Below, in pieces: positions 37,855 through 47,429 of a stretch of 59,332 bases of DNA. Made by a program: the position numbers and the translations under genes. Numbering within the stretch: the stretch's first letter is position 1; each line of letters starts with the position of its first letter. The notes beneath the pieces are model-generated. The model saw only the letters and a list, made by a program, of their open reading frames with translations, ran no database searches and had not been told where the DNA came from. The DNA comes from an uncultured Brachyspira sp. (GTDB lineage Bacteria; Spirochaetota; Brachyspiria; Brachyspirales; Brachyspiraceae): positions 1 to 59,332 of the forward strand of contig NZ_CAJTQJ010000011.1 of assembly GCF_910578695.1 (NCBI RefSeq), read 5' to 3'.

Positions 37855-38284
37855 ATAATACATATAATCATAAATTCATTTTAATTAAATATCAATTTGC
37901 ATATTAATAAATTTTTTTTTATCTCTATTACTTATTTACTTATTTATTATATAAGTGCTTAATTTATAATTGCCTTAATCTGAAAGAAACCTCAATGATA
38001 AGTAGCCTATTTAAAAGAACAATTGCAAAAAATTAAGAAACTAATAGAAATACATAGAATATACAATCAGTTATTTTATATAAGTATATTATAAAGCTAA
38101 AATTATTTTAAGAGTTTAAAATCAAAAGATATATATTCAGATTTTACTGCTGTTATAAGTATTAATATTTTAGATTTTAATTTTATTATATCTTGTATTT
38201 TATAAAAGAGTTAGAAACTAATTATATTATATTAAAAAACTAAACACTAGATTTTAAATAGCAAAATTAAAGTAAGTCTGATAT
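37855..38284. other. 430-bp intergenic region with no recognisable gene
   Basis: AT-rich DNA between the DUF362 gene and the terminator of the macroglobulin gene. A short plus-strand open stretch near 38027-38095 reads LQKIKKLIEIHRIYNQLF and ends at a stop. It lacks a start and may be a gene remnant or chance. No convincing promoter, RNA or repeat was seen. Confidence 0.5.
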
Positions 38285-38322
38285 ATAAAAAAGGACAATA
38301 CCTTATAAAAGATACCGCCCTT
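38285..38322 (-). terminator. Intrinsic terminator of the alpha-2-macroglobulin gene
   Basis: On the minus strand AAGGGCGGTATC (38322-38311) pairs over 12 bases, allowing G-U, with GGTATTGTCCTT (38302-38291). A T-run (38290-38285) follows. It lies about 30 bases past the stop codon. Confidence 0.85.
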
Positions 38323-38353
38323 AATTATTTATTGTTTTAATGCTGTTTATATT

Positions 38354-41300
38354 TTATTTAGCCTCAATTATAACTTTATGCTGTCCGTCATAACCGAATA
38401 TTTCAGGATTATACATCTCTTCAGCTTTAGTAGCAGGAAGCAGATATTCACCAGGCGTAACCGCACGAACTACATATTTGTATATATGCTCTCCTTCGCT
38501 AAGCATATCTGCAAATAATAATACTTTATCATTATAGTTTTCAGTATGATTAAATCCTCCCCACCACCAAGCAGGTTTTCCTGACTCGCCTGTTAATTCT
38601 TTAACTTCGCTGCTCTCTGTATCGAAACCTGCATTCAATATTCTCATACCTGCTGCAATAGGAGTATCAACTACAACAAAATGTCTTTCAAAAGGAGCTG
38701 TAATTTTCACAACTACAACATATTCCTCACCCTGCCTGAACTTATCTTTAGTAATATCTAATACTCTGCCGTCTTTAGTTTGATACTGTCTTTCTACTTT
38801 TATTCCCATATCTCTATTAACTGCTAAATCACGAGGTGCATAAGTAAGTTTAATACCATAATAAAGTCTGCCTTCTCCGTTTCTTCTAATATTGGCTAAA
38901 GTATTTTTAGTATTTGAATTACTTAATCTTTCATTCATAAACTCATCTAATGCATATTTTTTTGTTAAGCTAGGCTGAGTTCTTGAATTAAATGTTTCTT
39001 CAAGTAAAGTTTTACCCTGATATATTAACTCTGCTTTGAAATTAGGATTAATATTTTCATACTTTTTATAATATATGTTCATAGCAGCAAATACTGATAC
39101 ATTATCCTGAGTATTTAAATATCTGCCGTTTTTTCTTGACTGAATTAGCCAGCGAACTACTTTCTCATTAACTGCATTGTCATAGCCTGTTTCTATTAAA
39201 GTATATAAAGCAGCAGATGTATCTCTAACAGATGAAGAATGTATCCAATAAAGATTAGCATATCTTTCTTCAAGTTCATAATGTGCAGTATTAGGGTCTT
39301 CTTTTATGGTATTGAGTATATACTGCCTCACAGTATTTAATGCATTATTATCATATTTGTTATAATACATAGCTCTCATTAATTGAACCTGTCCGTATAA
39401 AGGTATATTATTAACTTTAGGATATATTCTGTCTATTATAGCTTTCACATCATTAGCATTGTATCCGCCTTCAGAAAGAACGGCAGCAATATAGGCTATA
39501 GAAGATAAATTTATATATTCATCATTCCAGAATCTAGGTTTTTCAGAATCTCCGCTTTTAGCATAATTATTTATGTATTCTAATGCCAATTTCAGAGAGT
39601 TTTCATCAACTGTATAGCCTTCTTTTTTAGCCTTAATCATAGCTTCAGCAGCATAAGCGGTAAGCCAAGTAGACACCCAAGTTTTGCTAGTCCAGTAGGA
39701 GAATCCTCCGTCAGCACTTTGATATGTAGGCATAGTTTTTAAGAAATCCTCTACAGTTTTATCTAATTCTTCTTCAGCTATATCAGTAAGCTTCATATCT
39801 ACTAATAATCTTTTGCTTGTTATTATAGGATACACTCTTGATAACTGCTGTTCCAAACAAAGATAAGGATAATTGATAAGATAATTTATTCCTCCTGTAA
39901 GCTCGCTGAATGCACTAGGAGACATATAAACTTCTAAATCCCCAGCACCGCTATAGGCTTCTGCTGTATTAGGAATTTTAAGCATTAAGTCTGTGTTATT
40001 ATTTGTAGTGCTTGAGAATAATGCAGCAGATTCTGTAGTCATAGGAACATTAACTTTAAAAGTTTTTTCTACAGCATCACTATACTCTCCGCCTTTAGCA
40101 AATATTGTAACTTTAGCTTCCCCTCTGTTTGTAGCTATAATATCAAATCTTATATCAGCATTTCCGCCTTTAGGAACATTTATTTTCTGCATATCATTTT
40201 CTATCATAGCATTAGAAGCAGCAGCCTGAACTTCTATTTCTAAATCTTTATCTGAATAATTGTATATTATACCTCCAGCTTTGAATCTGTCTTCAATATA
40301 TGCAAATTCAGGTATGGTAGCCATAAGCATAATATTTTTCTTAACTACAACGACATCATCAGAAGCACCGAAATAACCGTCTTTATTTATAGCAGAAGCC
40401 ATTATTCTAAATGATGTAATATTATCAGGCAAATTGAATGTAACTTTAGCTTTGCCGTCAGCATCGGTTTTTACTCTTCCTTGATAGAATGCAGTTGTTA
40501 AGAAATTTTTTCTTATACTGAATACATCCATACCCATAGCTTCAGCTTTAGCCATAAGCATATCATTAGCCGTTCTCATACCATCGCCGCCCGGAGTATC
40601 GCCTTTCTCACCATAGTTGCGTTGTCCTATCAAATGTATTCTTGTGTCGGCACTTGCTACACTCAAAGGTCTTTGTCCGTAGAAAGTATTAAACCAATTC
40701 GGAGTTTTATAGCCTATCAAATTTAATACTCCAACATCAACTACGCTTAGCATAATCTCTGTTTCCATAGGCTTGCTTTCTTTAGTTTCTACATATAAGT
40801 CTACTGTCATTTCATCACGCGGTTCTAAGCTGTCAGCAGATTTCGTTATTTTTACATTAAGCTCTTTTTCACGCGGAGATACTGAAAGCCCTGCATAACC
40901 GATTTTAAATGACGGTTTTCCTTCATCAGATGCATAATTAGTATATGCTTCATTTTCAACTCTGCCCTTAACAAGCGAAACACCTACATAAATATTAGGT
41001 AAATATTCCGGCTGTATAGGTACTTCTATTAAAGCTGTAGAACCATTTATATTAGTAACAAAAGAATCTATTACATATTCTCTTTCAACCGTTACCAAAG
41101 CAACAGCACTTTCATAAGGAGATTTTATCATTATTTTAGCTGTTTCATAAGGCTTATATTCTTCTTTTTCTGTTATAAGCTCTAATAAATCATCATCATA
41201 CATAGCCCAAGGAGCATAGTCATTTCCTATAACATACATATATTCATCTGCAGCAGCCTCTCTATTTTTTGAGTCTTTTGCTCTTGCAGATATCATATAA

Positions 41301-44116
41301 AGCCCTGAGTCTGCAGGGGTAAAGCTGTATGAGATAGGCTCTTTAGCAGTTGTAATTGTTCTAGTTTCAATAACATCATCAATTTGTTTAGATTCCCATG
41401 CAAATCTTCCGCCTGTTATAGCTTTCCTTACAGATTCCCAATGTCTTCTTATAACCTGCACTTCTATTTTTTTACCTTCAAGTCTGTTTCCATCAGGATC
41501 AACAGCAATGAACTCTAATTGTGCAGGCTTATCTGTTTCTAAGAAATAACCTTGTCTTTTTACACCTATATAAAAATCGCTTCCATGTACTAATATATTT
41601 TTAGTAGTGCTTACTTTTTGAGAATCCTGCCCCAATACAGTTGCTTCTATATTAACATAGGCAGCATGTATTGAACGGCTCGCATCTATCTTAGGCTCAT
41701 AAGCATATTCGCCGTTTCCATCTAATGAGGCAGTACCGTTTGCTATTGAAGAATAATAATCGCTGTAATATTCATCTTCAAACCATCTTAATTTTGTGAA
41801 TCTGAATCCTGCATTGTTAGGCGGAATAAAGAAAGTTTCCCTCATAGATATATTATAATCAACTTGATTGGATATCATAGGCTCTCCAAATAAATACCAG
41901 CCTGACATTTTTATAGGTATTGTATCGCCTAGATAATAATTTTTATTTTCAGCCCAAAGTCTGCTTTCATATTCTAAAGGCTTGAATTCTTCTACTCTGA
42001 AGCTTTGAGATAAACTGTATGAGCTGCTTTCTTGTCTGTCATTATTTGATTCATATTTAAACTCTGCATATACATTGTAATATCCTGTAGGAGCATCAGC
42101 AGGAAGAGTAAAATCTATTAAATAAGAACCGTATTCATTTAAAGTTATAGTTCCTTTATATATTTCCTCTCCTCTTGAATTATTAATTATAAATGAACCG
42201 TTTTTCAAATCATTAGGTATATTCCAATTTCCGATTTTATTTTCTCTTATAACACCTTTTATATGCACCTCTTCGCCCGGTTTATAAATGCCTCTTTCTG
42301 TAAACATTGAGCCGTTATATGTTTTATCAGCAGGAGAATAATCATAATTAATATCCATTCTCCAAGGCGAAACACCTGTACCCCAATCACTATTTATAAA
42401 TGATATATCATCTCCCTTTGTAACTATAGCCCATTGTCTTGGGGTACTCCATCTGCTCACTCTTTTTATTCCTAAAGCTCTGAAGCCTTTAGTATTTGCT
42501 ATACCATTTTCATCTGTTACAGCTCTTTCTAATACTCTGTTAAAATCATCTCTTATTTCTACAGATGCACCTTCTATAGGCATTCCTGTTTTTAAATCTG
42601 TTACAAATATAGTATTTGAATCTCCTGAGAATTTACCTGTTACGCCCATAGAAGTTATTTGTATTTGAGAAGCTGCAGAATAATTATTTTGACTTTTATA
42701 TCCTGTTTTGCTTTTAAACTCTATTGATAATAGTCCGTACTGCTTATTATTCATATAATTACTTAAATATAATGCTTCCGTAATATATTTGTTTCTTTCA
42801 ACATCAGGAGTATATTCTGAAGTATTATTGTACCCGTATAAATTTTTATATTGATTTGTATATCTTATAAATTCAGGACTTTTATCATATCTATATACTT
42901 CTTCATTAACAAATAGAAAAGGTATAATATTTTCTTTATCAACATATCTGCTTTGTATATTAATAGTATTAGGGTTCATTACTTGAATTGGAAGTTTTAT
43001 TCCTTCATAAGATTCAACAACGCCCATTCCCGAAGGTATAGAAACGCTTGGATTATAGTCTGTAACATTTAATGTGATATTCTGCTCCTGACCTAAAGTC
43101 TGCCCATAAGAATCTTTTAAACTTCCATTAATTTTTATATTATAAGTAATATTAGGGTTAAATCTTAATCCATAAAGTGAAAAACTTTTAGATGTCCAAG
43201 AATCCCATTCAAGGTCTTCTTCTGTAGGAAGCTGAATAGCAGGAGTTATTTCAATATTTCTTATTAAATCTTTCCATTCAACTCTTGTACTGAATTCTAT
43301 TCTAGGAGCTTCAGGCGAGTATGATGCTGATACTGTCTGCTCATTGCTTCCGCTGAAATAAAAATTGTCATATGTATAGAAAGAAAAACTTTCAGAAGAA
43401 ACAGTGCCTAGATTTCCATTGACAGCGGCAAGCCCTTCATCTGCGATTACAGATATTCTGTCATTTTTATTTAAAATATTTTTAGGTTTTATAACAATAA
43501 CCTCTTCTAATTCATATTGATCAATTTCCCATTCTCTCAAATCTGCTGTTTTTGCATATCGCACATCAAAATCTAATTCTCTATTGTTGTTGCTTGATAT
43601 TAATTTTATTTTATCTTTTGCACTTTGAAGATATATAGGCATATTATAGTAAATTATAATATCAGTATCTATAGAAAGTCCTCTTCTTCCGTCATAAGGA
43701 GAACTTTTAAGCATTATAGGTCTTAAAGTATTAAAAGTCCAAGTATAATCATTTTCTAACATTTCCCCTGTTAATTCGCTTTTTATTCCTCTTTTTAATG
43801 TTACCTCTATTTCAGTATTATCAGGCAGAGGTTCAGCAGGGTAGAATGCTAAAGTATTAACAGAAATCCATTTATAATTGCCTTTTACATCTATATTAAA
43901 ACTAAAATATTCATTAGTTATTTCTTTAACAGCCTGCAAAGCAGTCATTTGCTGATTAAAAGTGACTGTTATTGTTTTATAATTTTCTCTTCTTGTATTT
44001 TCTCCTATTGGAGTTGTTCTGTCAATAGTTACTGCGGCAAACATACTTGCTCCTGTGAATATAATTATACTTAATGAGATTATCATAATAAAATAAATAG
44101 TCTTAAGCTTTCCCAT
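38354..44116 (-). CDS. Bacterial alpha-2-macroglobulin with intact thioester
   Basis: A 1920-residue envelope protein of the YfhM/A2M family, a protease trap thought to protect the periplasm from host proteases. An N-terminal hydrophobic signal segment (about 8-28) has no lipobox, so a soluble or membrane-tethered form is likely. Ig-like Big_5 and MG domains occupy most of the first 1200 residues, followed by the A2M core (NLPDNITSFRIMASAINKDG). The thioester motif is C1420-L-E-Q in YLCLEQQLSRVYP, followed by the alpha-helical thioester domain with YQSADGGFSYW. PBP1C, the usual E. coli neighbour, is absent. A strong terminator follows. Confidence 0.93.
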   Translation of the reverse strand: MGKLKTIYFIMIISLSIIIFTGASMFAAVTIDRTTPIGENTRRENYKTITVTFNQQMTALQAVKEITNEYFSFNIDVKGNYKWISVNTLAFYPAEPLPDNTEIEVTLKRGIKSELTGEMLENDYTWTFNTLRPIMLKSSPYDGRRGLSIDTDIIIYYNMPIYLQSAKDKIKLISSNNNRELDFDVRYAKTADLREWEIDQYELEEVIVIKPKNILNKNDRISVIADEGLAAVNGNLGTVSSESFSFYTYDNFYFSGSNEQTVSASYSPEAPRIEFSTRVEWKDLIRNIEITPAIQLPTEEDLEWDSWTSKSFSLYGLRFNPNITYNIKINGSLKDSYGQTLGQEQNITLNVTDYNPSVSIPSGMGVVESYEGIKLPIQVMNPNTINIQSRYVDKENIIPFLFVNEEVYRYDKSPEFIRYTNQYKNLYGYNNTSEYTPDVERNKYITEALYLSNYMNNKQYGLLSIEFKSKTGYKSQNNYSAASQIQITSMGVTGKFSGDSNTIFVTDLKTGMPIEGASVEIRDDFNRVLERAVTDENGIANTKGFRALGIKRVSRWSTPRQWAIVTKGDDISFINSDWGTGVSPWRMDINYDYSPADKTYNGSMFTERGIYKPGEEVHIKGVIRENKIGNWNIPNDLKNGSFIINNSRGEEIYKGTITLNEYGSYLIDFTLPADAPTGYYNVYAEFKYESNNDRQESSSYSLSQSFRVEEFKPLEYESRLWAENKNYYLGDTIPIKMSGWYLFGEPMISNQVDYNISMRETFFIPPNNAGFRFTKLRWFEDEYYSDYYSSIANGTASLDGNGEYAYEPKIDASRSIHAAYVNIEATVLGQDSQKVSTTKNILVHGSDFYIGVKRQGYFLETDKPAQLEFIAVDPDGNRLEGKKIEVQVIRRHWESVRKAITGGRFAWESKQIDDVIETRTITTAKEPISYSFTPADSGLYMISARAKDSKNREAAADEYMYVIGNDYAPWAMYDDDLLELITEKEEYKPYETAKIMIKSPYESAVALVTVEREYVIDSFVTNINGSTALIEVPIQPEYLPNIYVGVSLVKGRVENEAYTNYASDEGKPSFKIGYAGLSVSPREKELNVKITKSADSLEPRDEMTVDLYVETKESKPMETEIMLSVVDVGVLNLIGYKTPNWFNTFYGQRPLSVASADTRIHLIGQRNYGEKGDTPGGDGMRTANDMLMAKAEAMGMDVFSIRKNFLTTAFYQGRVKTDADGKAKVTFNLPDNITSFRIMASAINKDGYFGASDDVVVVKKNIMLMATIPEFAYIEDRFKAGGIIYNYSDKDLEIEVQAAASNAMIENDMQKINVPKGGNADIRFDIIATNRGEAKVTIFAKGGEYSDAVEKTFKVNVPMTTESAALFSSTTNNNTDLMLKIPNTAEAYSGAGDLEVYMSPSAFSELTGGINYLINYPYLCLEQQLSRVYPIITSKRLLVDMKLTDIAEEELDKTVEDFLKTMPTYQSADGGFSYWTSKTWVSTWLTAYAAEAMIKAKKEGYTVDENSLKLALEYINNYAKSGDSEKPRFWNDEYINLSSIAYIAAVLSEGGYNANDVKAIIDRIYPKVNNIPLYGQVQLMRAMYYNKYDNNALNTVRQYILNTIKEDPNTAHYELEERYANLYWIHSSSVRDTSAALYTLIETGYDNAVNEKVVRWLIQSRKNGRYLNTQDNVSVFAAMNIYYKKYENINPNFKAELIYQGKTLLEETFNSRTQPSLTKKYALDEFMNERLSNSNTKNTLANIRRNGEGRLYYGIKLTYAPRDLAVNRDMGIKVERQYQTKDGRVLDITKDKFRQGEEYVVVVKITAPFERHFVVVDTPIAAGMRILNAGFDTESSEVKELTGESGKPAWWWGGFNHTENYNDKVLLFADMLSEGEHIYKYVVRAVTPGEYLLPATKAEEMYNPEIFGYDGQHKVIIEAK

Positions 44117-44586
44117 AATATCTCCAATAAATCAAATTTCGATATATTATATCATAAATAATTTTAAAGTAAATTAAGTGAAAAATACCTTATAACAGCA
44201 TTATTTACTTTAAAGTTTTATGTTTAGAATAATTATAAAACTCAATGAATGTAAAAATGTAAAAAAGTTATATAAAATACAATTTAATATAATGTTTTTA
44301 ATACAGCTTTGCTTAAATTAGTATATATATTTTTTGCTTTTATATATTTATAAGGGTTATATTTATTAACATAGATTTTTAGAAATATAATATTATAAAA
44401 TGATTAATTTATTTTCTATAAATTTTTATTATGAATATATAATATATTTGTAAATAACAGCAGTTTTTATTTTGATTTTATTACTATATAATTATCTGTA
44501 TTTAAGATATAGCTTTTATTAAAAAATATATAGTGAATAATTTTTTATATTTATTAAATAAATTAATTAATATATACTTGAAATAA
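44117..44586. other. Divergent 470-bp intergenic region, AT-rich
   Basis: This lies between the divergent macroglobulin and catalase genes. It should hold both promoters, but I see no clear -35/-10 pair because the DNA is almost all A and T. No RNA gene or coding remnant was recognised. Confidence 0.5.
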
Positions 44587-44625
44587 AATATATTATTTAA
44601 TATAATATATTTATTAGTAATAAAT
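44587..44625 (+). promoter_or_regulatory. Overlapping inverted repeats before the catalase gene
   Basis: AATATATTAT (44587-44596) and ATAATATATT (44602-44611) form a perfect 10-5-10 inverted repeat. ATTTATTA-G-TAATAAAT (44609-44625) is a perfect 8-1-8 repeat just ahead of the AAGGAG ribosome site. The 8-1-8 spacing recalls Fur/PerR-type sites, but the bases do not match the PerR consensus well, and AT-rich palindromes arise easily by chance. Confidence 0.3.
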
Positions 44626-44644
44626 CGTATTAAGGAGTTTTTAT

Positions 44645-46099
44645 ATGTCTGATAAAAGATTAACAACTGAATTTGGGGCTCCTGTTGAAAATAATCAGGA
44701 TTCTATAACAGCAGGTGCAAGAGGTCCTATGCTTCTTCAAGATGTATGGTTTATGGAAAAGATGGGACATTTTGACAGAGAAGTTATACCAGAAAGAAGA
44801 ATGCATGCTAAAGGTTCTGGGGCTTATGGTACATTTACAGTTACTCATGATATTACACAATATACTAAGGCAAAAATTTTTTCTGAAGTTGGAAAGAAAA
44901 CTGATTTATTTATAAGGTTTTCTACAGTAGCGGGTGAAAGAGGGGCAGCTGATGCTGAAAGAGATATTAGAGGTTTTGCTATTAAATTCTATACTGAGGA
45001 AGGAAACTGGGATTTAGTGGGAAATAATACTCCTGTATTTTATTTCAGAGATCCTTTAAAATTCCCTGATTTAAATCATGCTGTAAAAAGAGACCCTAAA
45101 ACTAATATGAGAAGTGCACAAAATAAATGGGATTTCTTAACTTCTTTACCTGAAGCCATTCATCAAATAACTATAGATATGAGCGATAGAGGAATACCTT
45201 ACAGCTATAGATTTATGCATGGATTTAGCAGTCATGCTTACAGCTTTATAAATAAGGAAAATAAAAGAGTATGGGTAAAATTTCATTTTAAAACTCAGCA
45301 GGGAATTAAAAATTTAACAGATGCGGAGGCAGAAGCAATAATAGCAAAGAATAGAGAAAGTTCTCAAAAGGATTTATTTGATGCTATAGAAAGAGGAGAT
45401 TTTCCAAAATGGGATATGAAAATTCAGATAATGACTGAAGAGCAGGCTAATGCTAGCAAGAGAAATCCTTTCGATTTAACTAAAACTTGGTCTCATAAAG
45501 AATATCCTTTAATTGATGTAGGAGTTTTAGAATTAAATAGAAATCCTGAAAACTATTTTGCCGAAGTAGAACAATCAGCATTCAGCCCTTCTACAATAAT
45601 TCCTGGTATAGGCTTTTCTCCAGACAGAATGCTTCAGGGAAGATTATTTGCTTATACTGATGCTCAAAGATACAGATTAGGGGTTAATTATTCAAGCATA
45701 CCTGTAAATGCACCTAAGGTTAAAGCTAATACTTATCATAGAGATGGTAATATGAGAGTAGATTCTAATAATGGTTCTAGGGTAGAATATGAGCCGAACT
45801 CTCAGGGTGAATGGAAAGAACAAAAAGAGTATGCAGAGCCTCCTTTTAAAATTTACGGCGATGCTTTTAGATATGATTATAGAGAAGATGATGATGATTA
45901 TTATACAGATACAAGAGCATTATTTAATCTTATGACAGATGATCAGAAAAAAGCATTATTTGAAAATACTGCAAGAGATATGAATGGAGCTTCTGATGAA
46001 GTTAAGCTAAGACATATAAAAAATTGTATGAATGTTGATAAAGCTTATGGTCTTGGAGTAGCTAAGGCATTAGGCTTTCAAGAAAAGGATATAAAATAA
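44645..46099 (+). CDS. katA: Catalase
   Basis: A monofunctional haem catalase (hydrogen peroxide to water and oxygen), cytoplasmic, 484 residues, a small-subunit clade size. Conserved landmarks: the distal His54 in RRMHAKGSGAYG, FSTVAGERGAADAERDIRGF, the Asn of NNTPVFYFRDP, and the proximal haem ligand Tyr337 in LFAYTDAQRYRLG. This gives an otherwise anaerobic spirochaete protection against host oxidants. A strong ribosome site (AAGGAG) precedes the ATG; palindromes upstream may be operators. A terminator-like hairpin follows about 160 bases downstream, after a GC-rich element. Confidence 0.97.
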   Translation: MSDKRLTTEFGAPVENNQDSITAGARGPMLLQDVWFMEKMGHFDREVIPERRMHAKGSGAYGTFTVTHDITQYTKAKIFSEVGKKTDLFIRFSTVAGERGAADAERDIRGFAIKFYTEEGNWDLVGNNTPVFYFRDPLKFPDLNHAVKRDPKTNMRSAQNKWDFLTSLPEAIHQITIDMSDRGIPYSYRFMHGFSSHAYSFINKENKRVWVKFHFKTQQGIKNLTDAEAEAIIAKNRESSQKDLFDAIERGDFPKWDMKIQIMTEEQANASKRNPFDLTKTWSHKEYPLIDVGVLELNRNPENYFAEVEQSAFSPSTIIPGIGFSPDRMLQGRLFAYTDAQRYRLGVNYSSIPVNAPKVKANTYHRDGNMRVDSNNGSRVEYEPNSQGEWKEQKEYAEPPFKIYGDAFRYDYREDDDDYYTDTRALFNLMTDDQKKALFENTARDMNGASDEVKLRHIKNCMNVDKAYGLGVAKALGFQEKDIK

Positions 46100-46136
46100 T
46101 AATTTTTATTAGCAATAATAATAAATAATTAAAAAA

Positions 46137-46216
46137 AGCGAGCCGAAGCACATCGATAATTTATTATCGATGTAGTTAAAGCGACGCCAAAGGCGGACTT
46201 CGTCGGCGAGCATAGC
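46137..46216. repeat. GC-rich multi-hairpin element after katA
   Basis: An island of GC-rich DNA in AT-rich surroundings. ACATCGATAA (46150-46159) and TTATCGATGT (46164-46173) form a perfect 10-bp hairpin. CGCC/GGCG, around GCGACGCCAAAGGCGG, forms a second. CGAAG (46144-46148) can pair with CTTCG (46198-46202) to close both, giving a cloverleaf-like fold. Both ends carry GCGAGC. It does not resemble a tRNA. Its composition suggests a dispersed structured repeat; other copies cannot be seen here. Confidence 0.6.
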
Positions 46217-46260
46217 AATAATAAAAATAATAATTTTAAAGCTTGAAGACTAAATATAAA

Positions 46261-46304
46261 AATTGCGGACATTCAATAAGTTATTGTTTGTCTGTAATTT
46301 TTAT
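46261..46304 (+). terminator. Terminator-like hairpin downstream of katA
   Basis: AATTGCGGACA (46261-46271) pairs with TGTCTGTAATT (46289-46299) over 11 bases with two G-U pairs, and the inner AATA/TATT extends it. A T-rich tail follows. The sequence from here to 46432 shows nothing else. Confidence 0.55.
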
Positions 46305-46432
46305 TAATAATAAAAAAAGTTTATAGCCAGCAGTAATAAAAATATAGTTTTAAATACTATAAATCTAAATATAAAAATTATGAAAAGTATATTTTAATAT
46401 ATTTAAATAATAAAATATTATAATTATTTTGT

Positions 46433-47377
46433 TTATTCGCCGCTAATTCTGCTGCATATACCTTCTACTATAATATTATAATCTTTTGTATTTTCTATAT
46501 TTAAAAGATGTCCTGCATTCTCAGTAATAAATAAATCCTTATCAGGGGCTTTTATTGTCTGATAATATTCTCTTACAATTATAGTAGGAACCTGCCAATC
46601 ATTAGCACCGCATATAAAAAATATAGGTATATTGAAATTTGAGAACTTGCTTGTATCATAATTTATTAGATAATGTATAAGATTTTTATTCAAATTTAAA
46701 GGCTGAAAGTTAAAAGCATCTTTTATAGAATATATAGGACTTTGCTTTATGATTTTACTGAGCTTATCATTACCTTCATAATATCCTGCTAATTTATATT
46801 TTATTTGTATTTCCCTGAAATTTTTGAATATATTAAATACATTATCTTTATTTATAATATACGGATAGTTTTTTAGCTTGTTAATTTTTTCTATGTATTT
46901 TTTATTATTACTCTTTTGAACAATATCATAACAGTGATCAAATCCTGCTTTTTCTCCCTTTTGAAAACTTATAATCTGCCCCATACCAATATATGCAGAT
47001 ATTAAATTAGGAAATTTCTTTATAAACTCTATTCCCAAAACACTGCCCCAAGAATGCCCTAATAATATAATGTATTTAGAATTATATTTTAACTTAACAT
47101 AATTAATAGTTTCTTTTAAATCTAGTAATAAATTTTCTGCAGTTATATCTTTTTCTAATGATTTATTTTTTGATTGAGTTTTTCCTGTTCCTCTTTGATC
47201 ATAATATATTAAATTATAATTTTGGCTTTTTGAATGCATTTTATATAGAAAATATCTTTCAGAATCACCGGGTCCTCCGTGTAAAAATATTAAACTTACA
47301 TTTGATTTTTTAGGATAATGTATAAAATATTGTTCTATGTTATTTATTTTAACATACTCTTCAAAAAATATGTCCAT
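46433..47377 (-). CDS. Alpha/beta hydrolase, proline iminopeptidase-like
   Basis: A 314-residue cytoplasmic alpha/beta-hydrolase. The oxyanion-hole motif FLHGGPGDSERY and the YYDQRGTGKT stretch are typical of the proline iminopeptidase (peptidase S33) branch. The nucleophile Ser is in LLGHSWGSVLG, the acid is probably Asp in FFICGANDWQVP, and the catalytic His is in ENAGHLLNIE. It likely removes N-terminal residues from short peptides or hydrolyses small esters; substrate is uncertain. It lies upstream of nothing on its strand, with a 50-base gap from dgt. Confidence 0.82.
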   Translation of the reverse strand: MDIFFEEYVKINNIEQYFIHYPKKSNVSLIFLHGGPGDSERYFLYKMHSKSQNYNLIYYDQRGTGKTQSKNKSLEKDITAENLLLDLKETINYVKLKYNSKYIILLGHSWGSVLGIEFIKKFPNLISAYIGMGQIISFQKGEKAGFDHCYDIVQKSNNKKYIEKINKLKNYPYIINKDNVFNIFKNFREIQIKYKLAGYYEGNDKLSKIIKQSPIYSIKDAFNFQPLNLNKNLIHYLINYDTSKFSNFNIPIFFICGANDWQVPTIIVREYYQTIKAPDKDLFITENAGHLLNIENTKDYNIIVEGICSRISGE

Positions 47378-47429
47378 AATTTCATTCTTCTGCTATTATT
47401 TATTAATGTTATGTTTTATAAAATTATTA

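Noticed and set aside
44609..44625. A confident PerR box before katA
   Set aside because: The 8-1-8 symmetry is right but the bases differ from the TTATAATnATTATAA consensus, so it is only listed as a candidate site.
46137..46216. GC-rich folded element as a tRNA
   Set aside because: No T-loop GGTTCxAxTCC sequence and no CCA end; the hairpins do not have tRNA arm lengths.
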